Source of the DNA: Phellopilus nigrolimitatus
Lineage: Eukaryota > Basidiomycota > Agaricomycetes > Hymenochaetales > Hymenochaetaceae
NCBI GenBank assembly: GCA_021029095.1
Contig: JAJOHG010000002.1
Coordinates: 310,001-374,000 of the forward strand
Length of the DNA stretch: 64,000 nt
Direction: 5' to 3'
Of the stretch, positions 29,009 through 40,227 are shown one piece after another (within the stretch, counting starts at the first letter, position 1; each line of letters begins with the position of its first letter). A program made the position numbers and the translations under genes. The notes beneath the pieces were generated by a model. The model was not told where the DNA came from, searched no databases, and was given only the letters and a program-made list of their open reading frames with translations.

Positions 29009-30743
29009 TCATTCTTTGCGCTTAAACAAATAATGACCGACTCCCCACCTGGAAAACATAAATGTAAGATACGATTTGGCCATGGAACTGTGTGACACTA
29101 CGCTTACTCCTCGCCTCCGTTTAATCCGAAAAACTCTGCACATGCAATGTAGAATACCCTGAACCTGAAGAGTAAGTGGGATTGGCATCAGTATGTACAG
29201 TATCAGTACGTGGGTAATGAAGAACGTTATTCTTAGTACCTATAGAAAGCCTTCCTACCTTCCACACCAGGGAGGCCGCTCGCTTCTGCATCGCGCGTAA
29301 GTTCTGCAAGTCCTTCTTTCGCATTACGGTCCTGCAGAAGTAGCCAGTCTTCCAACGTGCGTGCATAGTGCCGCCCGTTAAGGAACCAGCTGCGCACGAG
29401 CGTCACGTCAGACTGGAAATACAACTGAGACAGGAGATGATCATGAATCAGTATTTATTAATGTAATCGGTTTGAGGAGAAAAAAATAAAAATAAAATAG
29501 ACGAACAAATAGATCGTGCGAAGGCATCGTCCCACCCGAAAAGAACGTCTTCGCCATCCAACCATCATTCTCTTCGAAATGGTATGGCGTCGTTTTGTGA
29601 CAGAATATGTGCACAAATAGTAGAGATTCTGCATCACTATCTTCTGATTTCGGACGCAGCCACGTTGAAACTTTTCGCAGGAGAGCCTCGTAATTCTTCA
29701 TATGCTCAAACATCTTCGGGAGAAACCCGCTGTCAGACGTACGACAATCCATTGATGAAAGTTGTAGCTTGCCTCAATAGAAAGGATGCGGTTGAACCTG
29801 AAGAACACCTTTTACTCAGGCCGATACAATGGATTCTTAAAAAAAAAACCTACGTTCTTCCACCTGTGAAGTCAAAGACATTGACGTCCGCTGTAATAAT
29901 CTGGACTGGGGGAACAGATGAAATTTCTCATATCGAATGACACGAAAACATACCTCCACATTATCCAGTCCCCTTTCCTTAGCAACACCGAGTATATGAG
30001 CCTTCTGTGTACTCGAGTTGGACAGGCCTACAATGCGAGAGTGTGGGTATTTCTTTTCGGAATCAGTCATCAAAGGATAGGAAAAGCGTAAACTTTCATT
30101 CCGTCTCACCTGTGCGAGATATAAAGACAAGCTCCCCCAGCCTGTCAGAAAAAGTTCAGTTTGATTGTTGAGCTATCAAAATGCAAATGATATTACCGCA
30201 GCCTAAATCGAGCACATCTTGTCCATCTTTGAGCTGCGCCTTTTTACAGTAACTTTCCAGCATGAGCACCTCCGCCTCTTCGAGCGTCTCTTTTCCCGTC
30301 GGGTATAGGCAGGACGAGTACTTCGCATACGGGCCAAGGCACGAGAGGATGAACTTTGTAGGCACCTGCGACGAGGGGCAATCCACAAATTAATTTCGAT
30401 GGGCGTTCTGAGAAAGATGTTACTATGCTTGGACTCACCTCGTAATGCTGCTCATTCGCCTTCGCCGTCTTCTCCGCGATCGCGCCGCGCGCTCGCACGT
30501 CTGCGACGAAGTCCATCTTCGCTGCGTGGTTCGCTGCGAGCGAGCCGTGGTCAATCTCGCGCAGGCGCTGCCGACAGAGCGTGCGCACAGCGGGGCGCAG
30601 CACAAAATCTGGGATGAGACCCTGCCGCCGCCGTTAGCCAGCGTATTCATCCGAGTTCGTGACGAAGCCGTCGCTAGTACGGCACTAATAACGTACCTTA
30701 TCAAGGAGGTCATATCCAAATTGCTCGATCATCCCCGTCATGG
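29009..30743 (-). CDS. SAM-dependent methyltransferase, CFA synthase / coclaurine N-methyltransferase-like
   Basis: Many short exons. It starts MTGMIEQFGYDLLDK, and the next exon gives GLIPDFVLRPAVRTLCRQRL. The class I methyltransferase core follows: QDVLDLGCGWGSLSLYLAQ (motif I, SAM binding), YPHSRIVGLSNSSTQKAHI and VITADVNVFDF. The family-specific FNRILSIEMFEHMKNYEAL comes next, then HIFCHKTTPYHFE, FFSGGTMPSHDL and SDVTLVRSWFLNGRHYARTL. The end GEEWGVGHYLFKRKE is reached through a final intron. The relatives include cyclopropane-fatty-acyl-phospholipid synthases and plant coclaurine N-methyltransferases, and the substrate in fungi is unknown. One intron (29714-29772) appears to use a GC donor. 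Confidence 0.85.
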
Positions 30744-31614
30744 TTGTGGTCCTTGCTCAACTTCCCTTGCGAAGTTCGTCGGCGACAACGCGTCGGAGCA
30801 ACATCGCGACACGCGTTGCAACGTTGTCAACAGTCAGTGACAAGCGCCCGGCGCACGACGATCAACAGGATCGGCGATCAAAAAGGTTTCTAGCAATCTC
30901 GCATACTTGCTGTGACTGTACATGCTAGAGGGCTCTCTTCTGTGGATGCTTGAAGTATACGTTTAAAGACTTTTTCGAGCTTCAGGAGAAGAGGTTTGAG
31001 TCTGTCAGGCATGGCTCAATGATCAGATCCTAGCTTTGGAGCCATGGGAAAGGTAGTGTGAATAATTGCGGCAGCAGAGCTGCGAATAAGAACAACAAAT
31101 TCAAAAGCATCCCAATTCACGAAAGAAAACAAATACATGTATAACAGTAAATATTCTAAACAACAACCTTGGCGAGTTGGTGAGAATGATAGTTTTATCA
31201 CCAATCTAAATGCGAATAGAGTTAAGAGTCAATAAATGTTGTCACAACCAAGGGGAAATGAAAAGTTTCTAGAAAAGATGCAAGAGAAATTTTGGTGAAT
31301 ATGTGTGTGCGTTGGGGGGGATAATAAAATATGAAGAATCACGGTAATGCAATAAAGCAGCCTACTGATACATTGCCAGCGACGTCATAGCCTGGAGAAG
31401 ACACTCGGTAGGGTACACGCAGCGTCTGAAGAAGTGGAAGATAAAAGCAGAACGTGCGTCTCTCGCGGACAACGATAACAGTTGGGTGTGGGAGTCGACA
31501 GTATTAGAAGCGCGATAACGGGTCTGGCATGTGTGATTCGAAGGTGAGGATCACGAGGAAGCCGCGCAATACGGAATGGAGCACGATCAACGGAGTGAAG
31601 AAGGTCGTGGTACT
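30744..31614. other. intergenic, no gene recognised
   Basis: Spacer between two minus-strand genes, AT-rich around 31000-31380. Only short frames without recognisable domains. Confidence 0.4.
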
Positions 31615-32333
31615 TCATCGGAACCGCTTCCCCCGAAACTGCAGAGCCGCTTTCCCGCCACGCACTGTGCGACCTCTCGAAGACTGCGGGTCCGTCTTCA
31701 CTTCGGCACTATCGCTTCCCCGGCGCTTTCGCACTGGGATTGCGCTAAGCGACACGCCAAATGCGCGCTCCTCCTTTGCGACCACATTCCCACCGAACAG
31801 CGAGCCCTGCGGCCCAATAGTGCTGCGTAGGCGCTCCCGCAGACAATTCACACCGGACGTTTTGAGAGGTCGTGGCTGTGCCTTCGCATCTGCGTTTGCT
31901 CTTGCATCCACGCTCTCGCCCCCAGTCTCGACAGGCCCCGCATCGGTCGGGCAAGCGAAGAGCGTCTCCTTCAAGCGTGCCCAGTGATCCGCGACACCGA
32001 GCGCGGGGGTCTCAGGTGTCCAGTTCGACGCGGCTTCCGGGTGCGAGACATTGTGGGCGAGTACGGGGGTGCCGTCGGGCGAGTACGAAACGTACGGCTC
32101 AGTATAGCCTGCGCCGGAGAGTGCGCTCAGAAACAAGAAGAGCGCGCTATAAAAATATCGATTAGCAAGCAGACACTGCAAATAGACAGAAGTGCCCACC
32201 TCACGAACGCAACGAGCAGAGGCAGATTTGCACGTTTGAGACGGAGGAAAAGTACATGCAGAGCACGGCCCGCGCCGCGCACAGCGGAGTTGCAGATGTG
32301 CCGACTGAGAACAGCGGCGGACAAGACGGCCAT
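31615..32333 (-). CDS. uncharacterised protein with one membrane segment
   Basis: Two exons. The first encodes MAVLSAAVLSRHICNSAVRG and a basic stretch. An intron of about 50 bases (about 32152-32203) then joins NLPLLVAFV to SALFLFLSALSGAGYTEPYV, making a probable transmembrane or signal-anchor segment. The rest is polar: TPVLAHNVSHPEAASNWTPE, a Ser/Ala/Asp middle with two cysteines, then ERLRSTIGPQGSLFGGNVV and a very basic C-terminus (ALQFRGKRFR). I do not recognise a family. The join preserves frame across a clean GT-AG intron, which supports a real gene. Confidence 0.5.
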
Positions 32334-32837
32334 GCTCGCAGAGAGCGGGAGCGTCGACGACGACGGGGATGAAGATGGTAGGTAAAAAACAGGGATGACG
32401 ATTTTGTTCTTACATGTGGATCTACATTCCAGTGCAGCACAGTTCCGCCCTTATCGCCTCTTGTGATATGTTCGGCAAACAGAGATGTAGCACGCGCTAG
32501 CGGATGATGTGTATGTCCCTCTACTTACATAACCTGTAAATGGAATGAATAAAACACCTTTTTCCCCAGATCTTCGTTTCGGATTTACAATTGCATGGTT
32601 GCCAGAAATTATAGCGTTGTAGTTCTCGCAGATTCTCGATACGAGTCGGATATCTTGTAGTAGTACGTTCCTGACTTCCTGCAGTTGCCAAGGGTTCCTG
32701 GTTTCACTATACGGCCATTTCCGCCAACCGTGATCATCATCGGCTGCTTCCTTTTTATATACTTCAAGAGATACATCTTTGCTCTGATATTCAACTTACA
32801 ATAAACCATACCCAAAATTCTTCCACGTTATATTAGA
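32334..32837. other. intergenic, no gene recognised
   Basis: Spacer between the unknown membrane-segment gene and the 3' end of the isomerase gene. Nothing supported. Confidence 0.4.
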
Positions 32838-34318
32838 TCACACAATCGCACTCAGGTCAATATTCCCGCGTTCGTCGCGAACCGCGACACCTTTCTCGGT
32901 GACGATCGCAGTGATGAGCTTTGCGGGTGTGACATCGAAGCTCGGGTTATACACGTTCGATGCATCGAGGCCGGGTGGAGTCAGCATCACGGTCGTTTGT
33001 CGCGGCGTCTCCTCGGGCGGATACACTGCGCCACGCACGAGACATGCTTCGATCCACGGTCGCTGCTCGATCGGGATGCTTTCAAGGAAGTGCGGAGTAA
33101 GAGGGGAGGAAGAAGACGGGTTGAGCCGAAGTGAGCTGGCTTACCGAGAGCCGTCTGGGATCTCAAGATCGACAGTGCTGATTGGTGCTACGACGACGAA
33201 TGGGATTTTGTGAAATGCCGCGAGTACAGCAGCATTGTATGTCCCAATCTGTTAAGTTGTCAAAAGGCTTCTCCATCTCTCAAGAAAAGTAAACTCACTT
33301 TATTAGCGGTGTCTCCGTTCTTCGCTATGCGATCAGCCCCAACAACTGTAATGGTATCAGAAAGTGAACATGTTTAGAAATCATAGATATTTACCAACTC
33401 CGTGTATTTTATGGTGCTGGAATAATGACCCAACCATGGTATCGCAAATCATGACAAAAGGGGCTTTCAGTGACTGCAACTCGAAAGCAGTTAATCTGCA
33501 AGCAGATAATTTAACATTATTGTTGGAATAAGCTGGATGGAAACGACTGACCGAGAACCTTGGTGATAAGGAGCAGTCTGTGTGTAATATGCTTTCCCTA
33601 GCTGCCCGGTCTCAAATAGGCGGGTAATCAGACCTAATGCCGTTCCATAGCCCTAGAAATATCATGTCAAGCTGACGACAAGAAAAAGAAACATTAGATA
33701 TACTTACTGAAGTCGCCAGTGACCCCGTATTACACACAGTGAGCACGTTCAGTGCATTTGCCTCCTCCCCCGCGTCCTTCGTTGTCTTCACAAGCCACTC
33801 CGCACCGTGCTTTGACATCTCCTTGTTCCGCCCAACATCTTCATTTGCGACAGCGCGTCCCTCCTCAATGAGTGCCCGCGCAATTGTATGAGCGTCTTTC
33901 CCGGCCTGCACGCCTGTGGTGAGTACATTGGCCAGCCGTCGAGTCGCTGCGCCGAGATTGACCGCAGTAGGGCGCGCGGTATAGAGAAAATCCAGCTGTG
34001 GCTGAACATGGTCTTGAAGGGCCTCAGGCGAAGCTAGGAATGTGGGTGCCGGGGAGGCAGAGAAGGCGTGGGAGAGGGATGAGGAGAGAGAAAGCGCGGC
34101 CAGGGAGGCGATGGCTGGGGCGCCGCGAATCTACAGAGACGAGTTAGTCTGTAAGCATGAGGTCAAAGACGCAGTATACCTTCATCGTCTTGATGGCATC
34201 GTGCGCATCCTCGATCGAGTTGATTGGGACAAATTCTATAACATGCGGGAGGAGCAACTGGTTCACGATCTCGATGTCGTCGCCGCTCGTTCGAATAGAA
34301 AGCGGTAGAGTCGCCATT
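32838..34318 (-). CDS. MRI1: methylthioribose-1-phosphate isomerase
   Basis: Several exons on the minus strand. The start is [20 protein letters not shown]. The first introns join [12 protein letters not shown] to [15 protein letters not shown], the family substrate-binding motif. Later blocks are [36 protein letters not shown] with the catalytic-region cysteine, [15 protein letters not shown] with the catalytic aspartate, [20 protein letters not shown], and a C-terminus of [20 protein letters not shown]. The enzyme turns methylthioribose-1-phosphate into methylthioribulose-1-phosphate in the methionine salvage pathway and is related to eIF2B alpha/beta/delta. It is divergently transcribed from the RNase H2B gene with about 255 bases between starts. 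Confidence 0.9.
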
Positions 34319-34573
34319 TCCTGAGATACGCTTCACCACAAGATAAGATCTGGAAAGTTTGGATACAACGTCTTCGAAGGCGAGGACAGCGAGAGTGAAG
34401 GGAACGACGAGGTAGGCTTGAGGTTGGTCATTTAGAAGAGAAATTTCGTGATCGACGAGAAGTCTATGCGACTACCTCTTTAGGATTGAAATGCTTACTA
34501 AGTTAGTTCACTCGACCAAATAACGCGTCGCGTCGCGGCTGTTTGCTGTTCAAACGACCACGTACAACGAAAG

Positions 34574-35946
34574 ATGGCCACCCACATCGGTGTTCTTCCT
34601 TTGGGTATGCATTTAAACCTCCTGGAAGACAATTTAACTAATCCTGTCCTTTTAGATGTACTCGAATCCTTGACCATCCAACTAGACGAAAAACTTGGCA
34701 CGGACGCACAAGCAGCGTCAAGCTCTGGATTTTTGAGGCTTCCTCACCCCCGGACAGGTCTGCTCTAACATCTTAGCCTCTAACTGGAAAATAGAGCTGA
34801 TGCGCTGCTTAAGGTATCACGTCGTTGTTTTTGCCCACAAGATCAGCAAGCTCCGGAGCGTCTTCGATCCTCGAAATACAGAATGTGGCTCCGAACGCGA
34901 ACAGGAGCTGGTTTAATGGTGGAAATGTGATCTCTGGTACGTGTGCATGCATACCTGTTCTGTGATAGTCATGACCGATGATCAAATGTCAGATGGTAAT
35001 CTACTGTTGATGACACCGGTCGACCCAGCATTCTTGCTCCTACCGTTTTTGAAGGCAGTATCTCCGGTACTTATGTGTGTTAACTCTCAGACCAGTCCCA
35101 CACTGATTGATAAAGCAGCAGGATGGCTCAGCTGGAAACTTCCGAACACTTGACGACATTTTCGAAGAAGCAGCCGCAAAGCTATCGGAGTCCAACAAGG
35201 GGATAACCGATGCTTCGGAGGGCGTATCTACAAGCGATATCGTAGAATTGGGAGGACTGCCGTGTATCCAGGATGCGATGAGACGCATATGTGAATCAAA
35301 AGGTGTGCAACGTGACTATTCCCTGTATATTATGACCGACCCTTCCGTAAAACCATCAGACATCGCATCCGACCTTGTTGTGTACCGATACTCGCAGCCT
35401 AAATTCCTTGATTATCTGTTGAAGAAAGCGACGCGCCTCGGCCAGAGCGATATCATCGACAAGTCACGTACCCTTGAACGCGAGCTAGCGAAGGATGGAC
35501 TTATGGACGATGGGAAGGAGGAGCTCCTGCAGTGTGCGCAAATAGTCTATGTCCTCTGACTTTTTTAGGTCCTGACATTTTCCTTTGCTAGCTGGACGCC
35601 TTAAACTAGGCTGTGACCTTGTGTCTCAATACGTTTCACCAGAGATACACCAAGAGCTTCTCGGAAAGTTTGAGTGAGTCTTCTAACGAGGGTGAAAATA
35701 TTGACTAACGCCTTCGGTAGCTTCACTGCACTCACTGCTCATGTTGACGTGCTTGAGGCTGCGGCGTCCATACACGAAACGACGACTCCTGCAAACAAAA
35801 CGCAAAAAACTCAAGGCGAAGATCAGGACGGAAAAAAGCGGAAGGCGGCTGTTCAAGCATCGAAAGGCGTCGAAAAGCTAAAAAAGGCGAATACCAAGGG
35901 TATGGCGAAGCTCTCATCCTTTTTCCAGAAGACACCTAAAACCTGA
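34574..35946 (+). CDS. RNH202: ribonuclease H2 subunit B
   Basis: Multi-exon gene. The start MATHIGVLPLGMHLN is followed by a first exon set ending GFLRLPHPRTG, with ILEIQNVAPNANRSWF-like sequence next and then DGNLLLMTPVDPAFLLLPFL. The helical part reads FRTLDDIFEEAAAKLSESNK and GGLPCIQDAMRRICESKGVQ. YRYSQPKFLDYLLKKATRLG is the hallmark of the Ydr279p/RNASEH2B family. The subunit scaffolds the RNase H2 complex, which removes ribonucleotides and RNA-DNA hybrids in the nucleus. The C-terminus KGMAKLSSFFQKTPKT resembles a PCNA-interacting (PIP) box, as known for human RNASEH2B. Confidence 0.85.
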
Positions 35947-36060
35947 CCGAGGTAACCGATTCCTGGGTCTCGTTGAATTGATATACCATGTATTTTTTGT
36001 TTTATTTTGTTGTATGGAACATTTAGTTATGATTCAAAATATTGCAGTGTCGCAATTTTG

Positions 36061-38621
36061 TTAAATCTCTTTCCAAGGCAAAGAAGTGATCACTCCATCG
36101 TTGTGCTCCATCTTGGCCGCAGGATAGAGGTTCGGTTCGAAACGAAGGACGAGTACATGAAAGTGATTCGAAGTTTTCTTGTTTCCTCCGCTATCGCGGT
36201 ATGTGACCGAGCTAGCACCATCAGTTACGGTGCAGAACCGAACAGCACTCCAATATGCTCTGCCGCTTAGGAAAACGCCTGCAACATACTCCCTCTGTCC
36301 TTTCGAGTTCAGGAGTCGAGCCAGTACTGGATGATGTCCGCTTGCGACGAAGGTTGACGCCGGGGCGACTTCAAGCCACAAAGCTTCATGAGGCCCTAAT
36401 TGGAGGAGTCGCCAATCAATGGCATCGGAGCATTGGCACTGGAAATCTTGCCAGTCGCTCTGCTAAAGAATTTTCAGAAACGAGTCTTTGTACGGCTAAT
36501 TTGTTCTTGACCTACCGCGATAAGATGCAAATCATTGTCGTGGCATACGCCCTGATAAAGGCGAAGCCCTGGATACCCGAAGTTCAAAACAGAGGACGCG
36601 TCGATAGTGGTCAATTGTGTTGCAGAGTCGACTTCATAGAAACCAGCATGATCGAAATGCGCGATAGCATTCCAACAGTATCGATCGAATCTTCTGGAGG
36701 TTCTTATGTGCACTGCAGCACGGCTGCGAATCCCTTCGTCATTGCTATGGGAAGTACTTTAAAAAAATCTCAATGGAAAACGAAACAGAAGATTTACCTC
36801 TTGAGAAGCTCTACTAGCTGTTCGAATGAAAAGAAAAACCGTGCAGTTTGGGTGACTCTTTCTATATCCACTCGTTTGGGACGGCCAGATGTATCCGACC
36901 AAAGGGGACGTCTCTCAAGAAAAATCTGCCGCATCAAGACGTTTGCTGGACAAAATAAATTTTCCCACATCCTTGATAACAAATGCTCCTCAAACGGGAC
37001 CGCATTCAGATTTTCGCCGGCGACTTCCTCTTCAATGACTGCCCATAGAGCTAATGGTGGAGATAGGTCGTTTCTTGTTCCGAACAGCTCCACAGACGCG
37101 TTCACGCGCGAGACAGTATTCGGCAGATGCTCTGGAAATCTTGTAATTTTGTACAGAAAAGCGGACGTGAACATTATATCTCCCATCCATTTCTCTTTGT
37201 ATCTCACCGGTAGACAATGCGCAGAATATCTGCAGTCTCTTTCTGAATTTCAAGACGGTTGTCCCAGACAGAGATCCACATGTCAAGGACCATGTCAAGG
37301 CTTTCCCAATCCACATGATCAGATGGACCCGAGACTAGTTTTGTTAGTGCGTCAGAGACAACAGTAATAGCGAAACTTCCTTCTGACAGGTCATAATGAG
37401 CGAACAAGCTGTCATCGAGAAGGACTTCGAGCTGCCGAAGGACGAGGAACGACACGACTTCGTCACTTCAATGAAGAAATCAGTATCATTGCATCTGTTT
37501 GCTTCGAGAGGGGAAAAAAATATGAACGAACTTTAGGTAGGCAAGCATATGGCGGAGTGAGTTATTCGCAAACTCGTATCTGTTCTCGTTTGAGTGGAAA
37601 AAAGTAGCTAATGACTCGCTCAGACCGTTGACAGACACCTCAGTCACCGATATAAGAGCTTTGCGAGAGCTTGCTAGAAGAGGATCTATATCTGGGTCAT
37701 AACTAGAAAGCTCCAGCCGCGATGCAACGGCACCTAAGGAGGACGCCGCGTCGAGTCTGTTAAATAATTCCCGAATATACGGCTCCCTGACAGAGAAATC
37801 AAGTATTTCTTCCAACGCAACATCCTGACTCGACACGACTTGAGATCTATGTAGCAAAATCACATTTTAGATCACTCTTTGTCACATATTACATGTATAA
37901 GACGATATATACAGCCTCACCTGGAATACTTGAGCAACCTTCGACAGTCTCTTCTAAACTTTGCTTCGTCAGATGAGCGGACGAATTCCACCAGGCGGTA
38001 ATCGTGCAAACCGTCCTTGTATCTTTCAGTCCGTATCCGGTCCGCCCTTTCGAAAATTCGCCTTGACGCTTCAATAGGCCCATAACCGAATTTCGAAGCG
38101 AGGCTATTCAGTCGCGACTCGATTATTCCCCCCACCAAATCATATGCTAGTCCAAGAGTACGTCCCGCGCCCGGAAGATTAGGCGCCGTTGCTGTTGTAC
38201 TTATGGAGGAGATTGACGCAGCCTCCTCGCTATTATTCGGGAGCACTGTGGCTGGAGCCACCTGAAAGGCTGGGCGATTGTTCGTGCGTATGGCTCGCAA
38301 ACGCCCCGCCAGACGGTTAAGATGCGTTACGACCACTCTCCCAAGCCTGTCGTACACGATGCCGACGGTACGTCCTGCTCCCGGAAGATTAGGGGCCGTC
38401 GCATTCGTGGATAGTGATGTCCTCGACTCCGCTGGCTCACGTTCCCAGAAGACATTGTGGACATGCTGCACAGGGTCTGGAGTAGACATCAGAGCAAGTT
38501 GTCGGCAATGGGCTCGAATTTCCGGCGCCGGTTTCAAATAGGGAAAAGGGGCAGCGTCTATTCGTCCTAAAATTAACCATTCAGCTGATATTTGATCTTT
38601 CAAAATGAGCTTTGACGACAA
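36061..38621 (-). CDS. multi-exon protein of unknown function with internal repeat
   Basis: Exons join into one minus-strand gene, though exact borders are uncertain. It starts near MSSKLILKDQ. The first part carries two copies of a motif, ATAPNLPGAGRTVGIVYDRL and ATAPNLPGAGRTLGLAYDLV, each followed by a similar helix (HLNRLAGRL / RLNSLASKF). Further exons give EILDFSVREPYIRELFNRL, VVSFLVLRQLEVLLDDSLF, WMGDIMFTSAFLYKITRFPE, WENLFCPANVLMRQIFLER and AIAHFDHAGFYEVDSATQL. The C-terminal exon ends DGVITSLPWKEI. The composition suggests a soluble, mostly helical protein. I recognise no domain, and the last exon could belong to a separate short gene. Confidence 0.55.
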
Positions 38622-39023
38622 ATGATCGAATCAGGCCAGAGGCTATGTACAGAGTCCGTCTGTCAACCTTCAGGCTAGAAACATTGTGCTCTATGTGGGG
38701 TGATTAATCGGCTTTGTGGGCAGTGCAGATTCGGATAGACGAATGCACTTTTGTTGTACAAGGCTACACGGTTTCATATCAACGCTATTCAAGATGTGCG
38801 ATCTTCGATCTCCAACCTGTCTCGCGAACACGAATCATCAAGCCCGACTCGATCGCACCTATGTTTAGTTTAGTGACCATAAATATACGAGGGACCGAAG
38901 AGTTCATCGAATTCGTTTCGGCCACTTTTGTTATGTATGCAACTCTCTCATTGTCCCTGATGGGAAGAATGCAACAATGGATTGAGCTCAAAGACATAAA
39001 AGTGACGGTAGCATGACTCACAT
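38622..39023. other. intergenic, no gene recognised
   Basis: Spacer between two minus-strand genes. A 100-residue antisense frame overlaps the end of the F-box-like gene but shows no domain. Confidence 0.4.
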
Positions 39024-39941
39024 CTAGCTTGACAAGTTCCAACGTTTGTCCGCCTCTTCTAGCGCACGACAAGCTCGTCGATGCCACATCGCGACAGAGT
39101 TGTCAATGCCTTTGGAGAACATCTCGATGGATTCCATAAGATTGAATTCTTCGTACTGCTCAGGAGCAAACTCGAAAAGCACTGGCGGAACATCTCTAGA
39201 TGATGGCTGTAGACTGTCTCGGAAAAGCGAAGGCAAGGGTTCTGGGAGATCCGATTTCACGATTATTTCGCGGAGAGTGGAAATGCGCTTGTAAAAATTG
39301 CGCATAGTAGGTATCTTTGATACAAGTGACACTATAGAGCAAGGTATTTCATCTGAGGATGACGTGATCTCGAAGAGCAGATGCGTCAAGGAAGTCAAAT
39401 GAACTGCGTGAGCGTCGACAAATTCGTAGGTGGGACCGTCAGGGCATAAAAAATGGAGATGCGTTATGCGCTCATATGGAATAGGAAGCCCTGCAATATA
39501 ATTTGGGACTTCCCAGAGCATCGGCGAGCAGACGCTCAGCCGTGAAAGACGAGGGGGCAGTTCGCTATCGGATCGGATGAGAAAGGGAGCGTCCGCGCCA
39601 TCATATGCAAGATACGTCAAGTTGGGACATTTCGCGAGTACAGTGTGAAGATCCTGTACGGCATTGACAGCATCTGTGCAGAATATCCAAAGGTGTTCGA
39701 TATATTGTGCGGGTCGGCAGAATTTGAGCTCATGAGTTACAGCGTTAACGAAAGATGCGGCCTGCGCGGGACTTCGCAAGATGGCCTTCGTGTATAGGTG
39801 AGGCTTTGACCATGCCATAACACTTGATGAAACGAAGAGGAACTGATATGCAGTCTCTCTAGAGACCTTGGCACACTCTTCGACCACGATCCGAAGAAGA
39901 TCATCTGGAAGAGGTGGGCTACCAATAACTTGAGAGACCAT
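39024..39941 (-). CDS. F-box-like protein, paralogue of 27355-28302
   Basis: Single-exon 305-residue protein starting MVSQVIGSPPLPDDLLRIVV. The F-box-like segment (LPDDLLRIVVEECAKVS, FLFVSSSVMAWSKPHLYTKA) is followed by the same ordered blocks as the gene at 27355: CPNLTYLAYDGADAPF, PRLSRLSVCSPM, GLPIPYERITHLHFLCPD, LTSLTHLLFEITSSS, STLREIIVKSDLPE and a final RALEEADKRWNLSS. It is a diverged, inverted duplicate about 11 kb away. It is probably a substrate-adaptor-type F-box protein, with target unknown. Confidence 0.7.
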   Translation of the reverse strand: MVSQVIGSPPLPDDLLRIVVEECAKVSRETAYQFLFVSSSVMAWSKPHLYTKAILRSPAQAASFVNAVTHELKFCRPAQYIEHLWIFCTDAVNAVQDLHTVLAKCPNLTYLAYDGADAPFLIRSDSELPPRLSRLSVCSPMLWEVPNYIAGLPIPYERITHLHFLCPDGPTYEFVDAHAVHLTSLTHLLFEITSSSDEIPCSIVSLVSKIPTMRNFYKRISTLREIIVKSDLPEPLPSLFRDSLQPSSRDVPPVLFEFAPEQYEEFNLMESIEMFSKGIDNSVAMWHRRACRALEEADKRWNLSS

Positions 39942-40227
39942 ACTGCCTGCCTAGTTTCAGAACGAGCCGATTAATCAAAGCGCACTATGGAACTGTTTCA
40001 AAAAGCCTACTTGCTTTTCCTGAAATCTCTGACTTCTTCAAAAAGTTGTCTGATGTGTGTGCTGCTGGCCTGTTGCTCTGCAAGCTGCAAGACTCGACGA
40101 GTCCGACAGACTCCGACTGAACGCGGAAGCTATTTCTCTCATGTAATGGCTTCTCACGGCTACAACTTCTGTGGCGAGCCGGTGACATAATTTCAAGTAT
40201 TGTCCTCAATCTGTTTCTACACGCTGG

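Noticed and set aside
36255..37367. 370-residue plus-strand frame
   Set aside because: It lies opposite several minus-strand exons that join into one protein. The plus frame shows no domain and overlaps intron borders of the minus gene.
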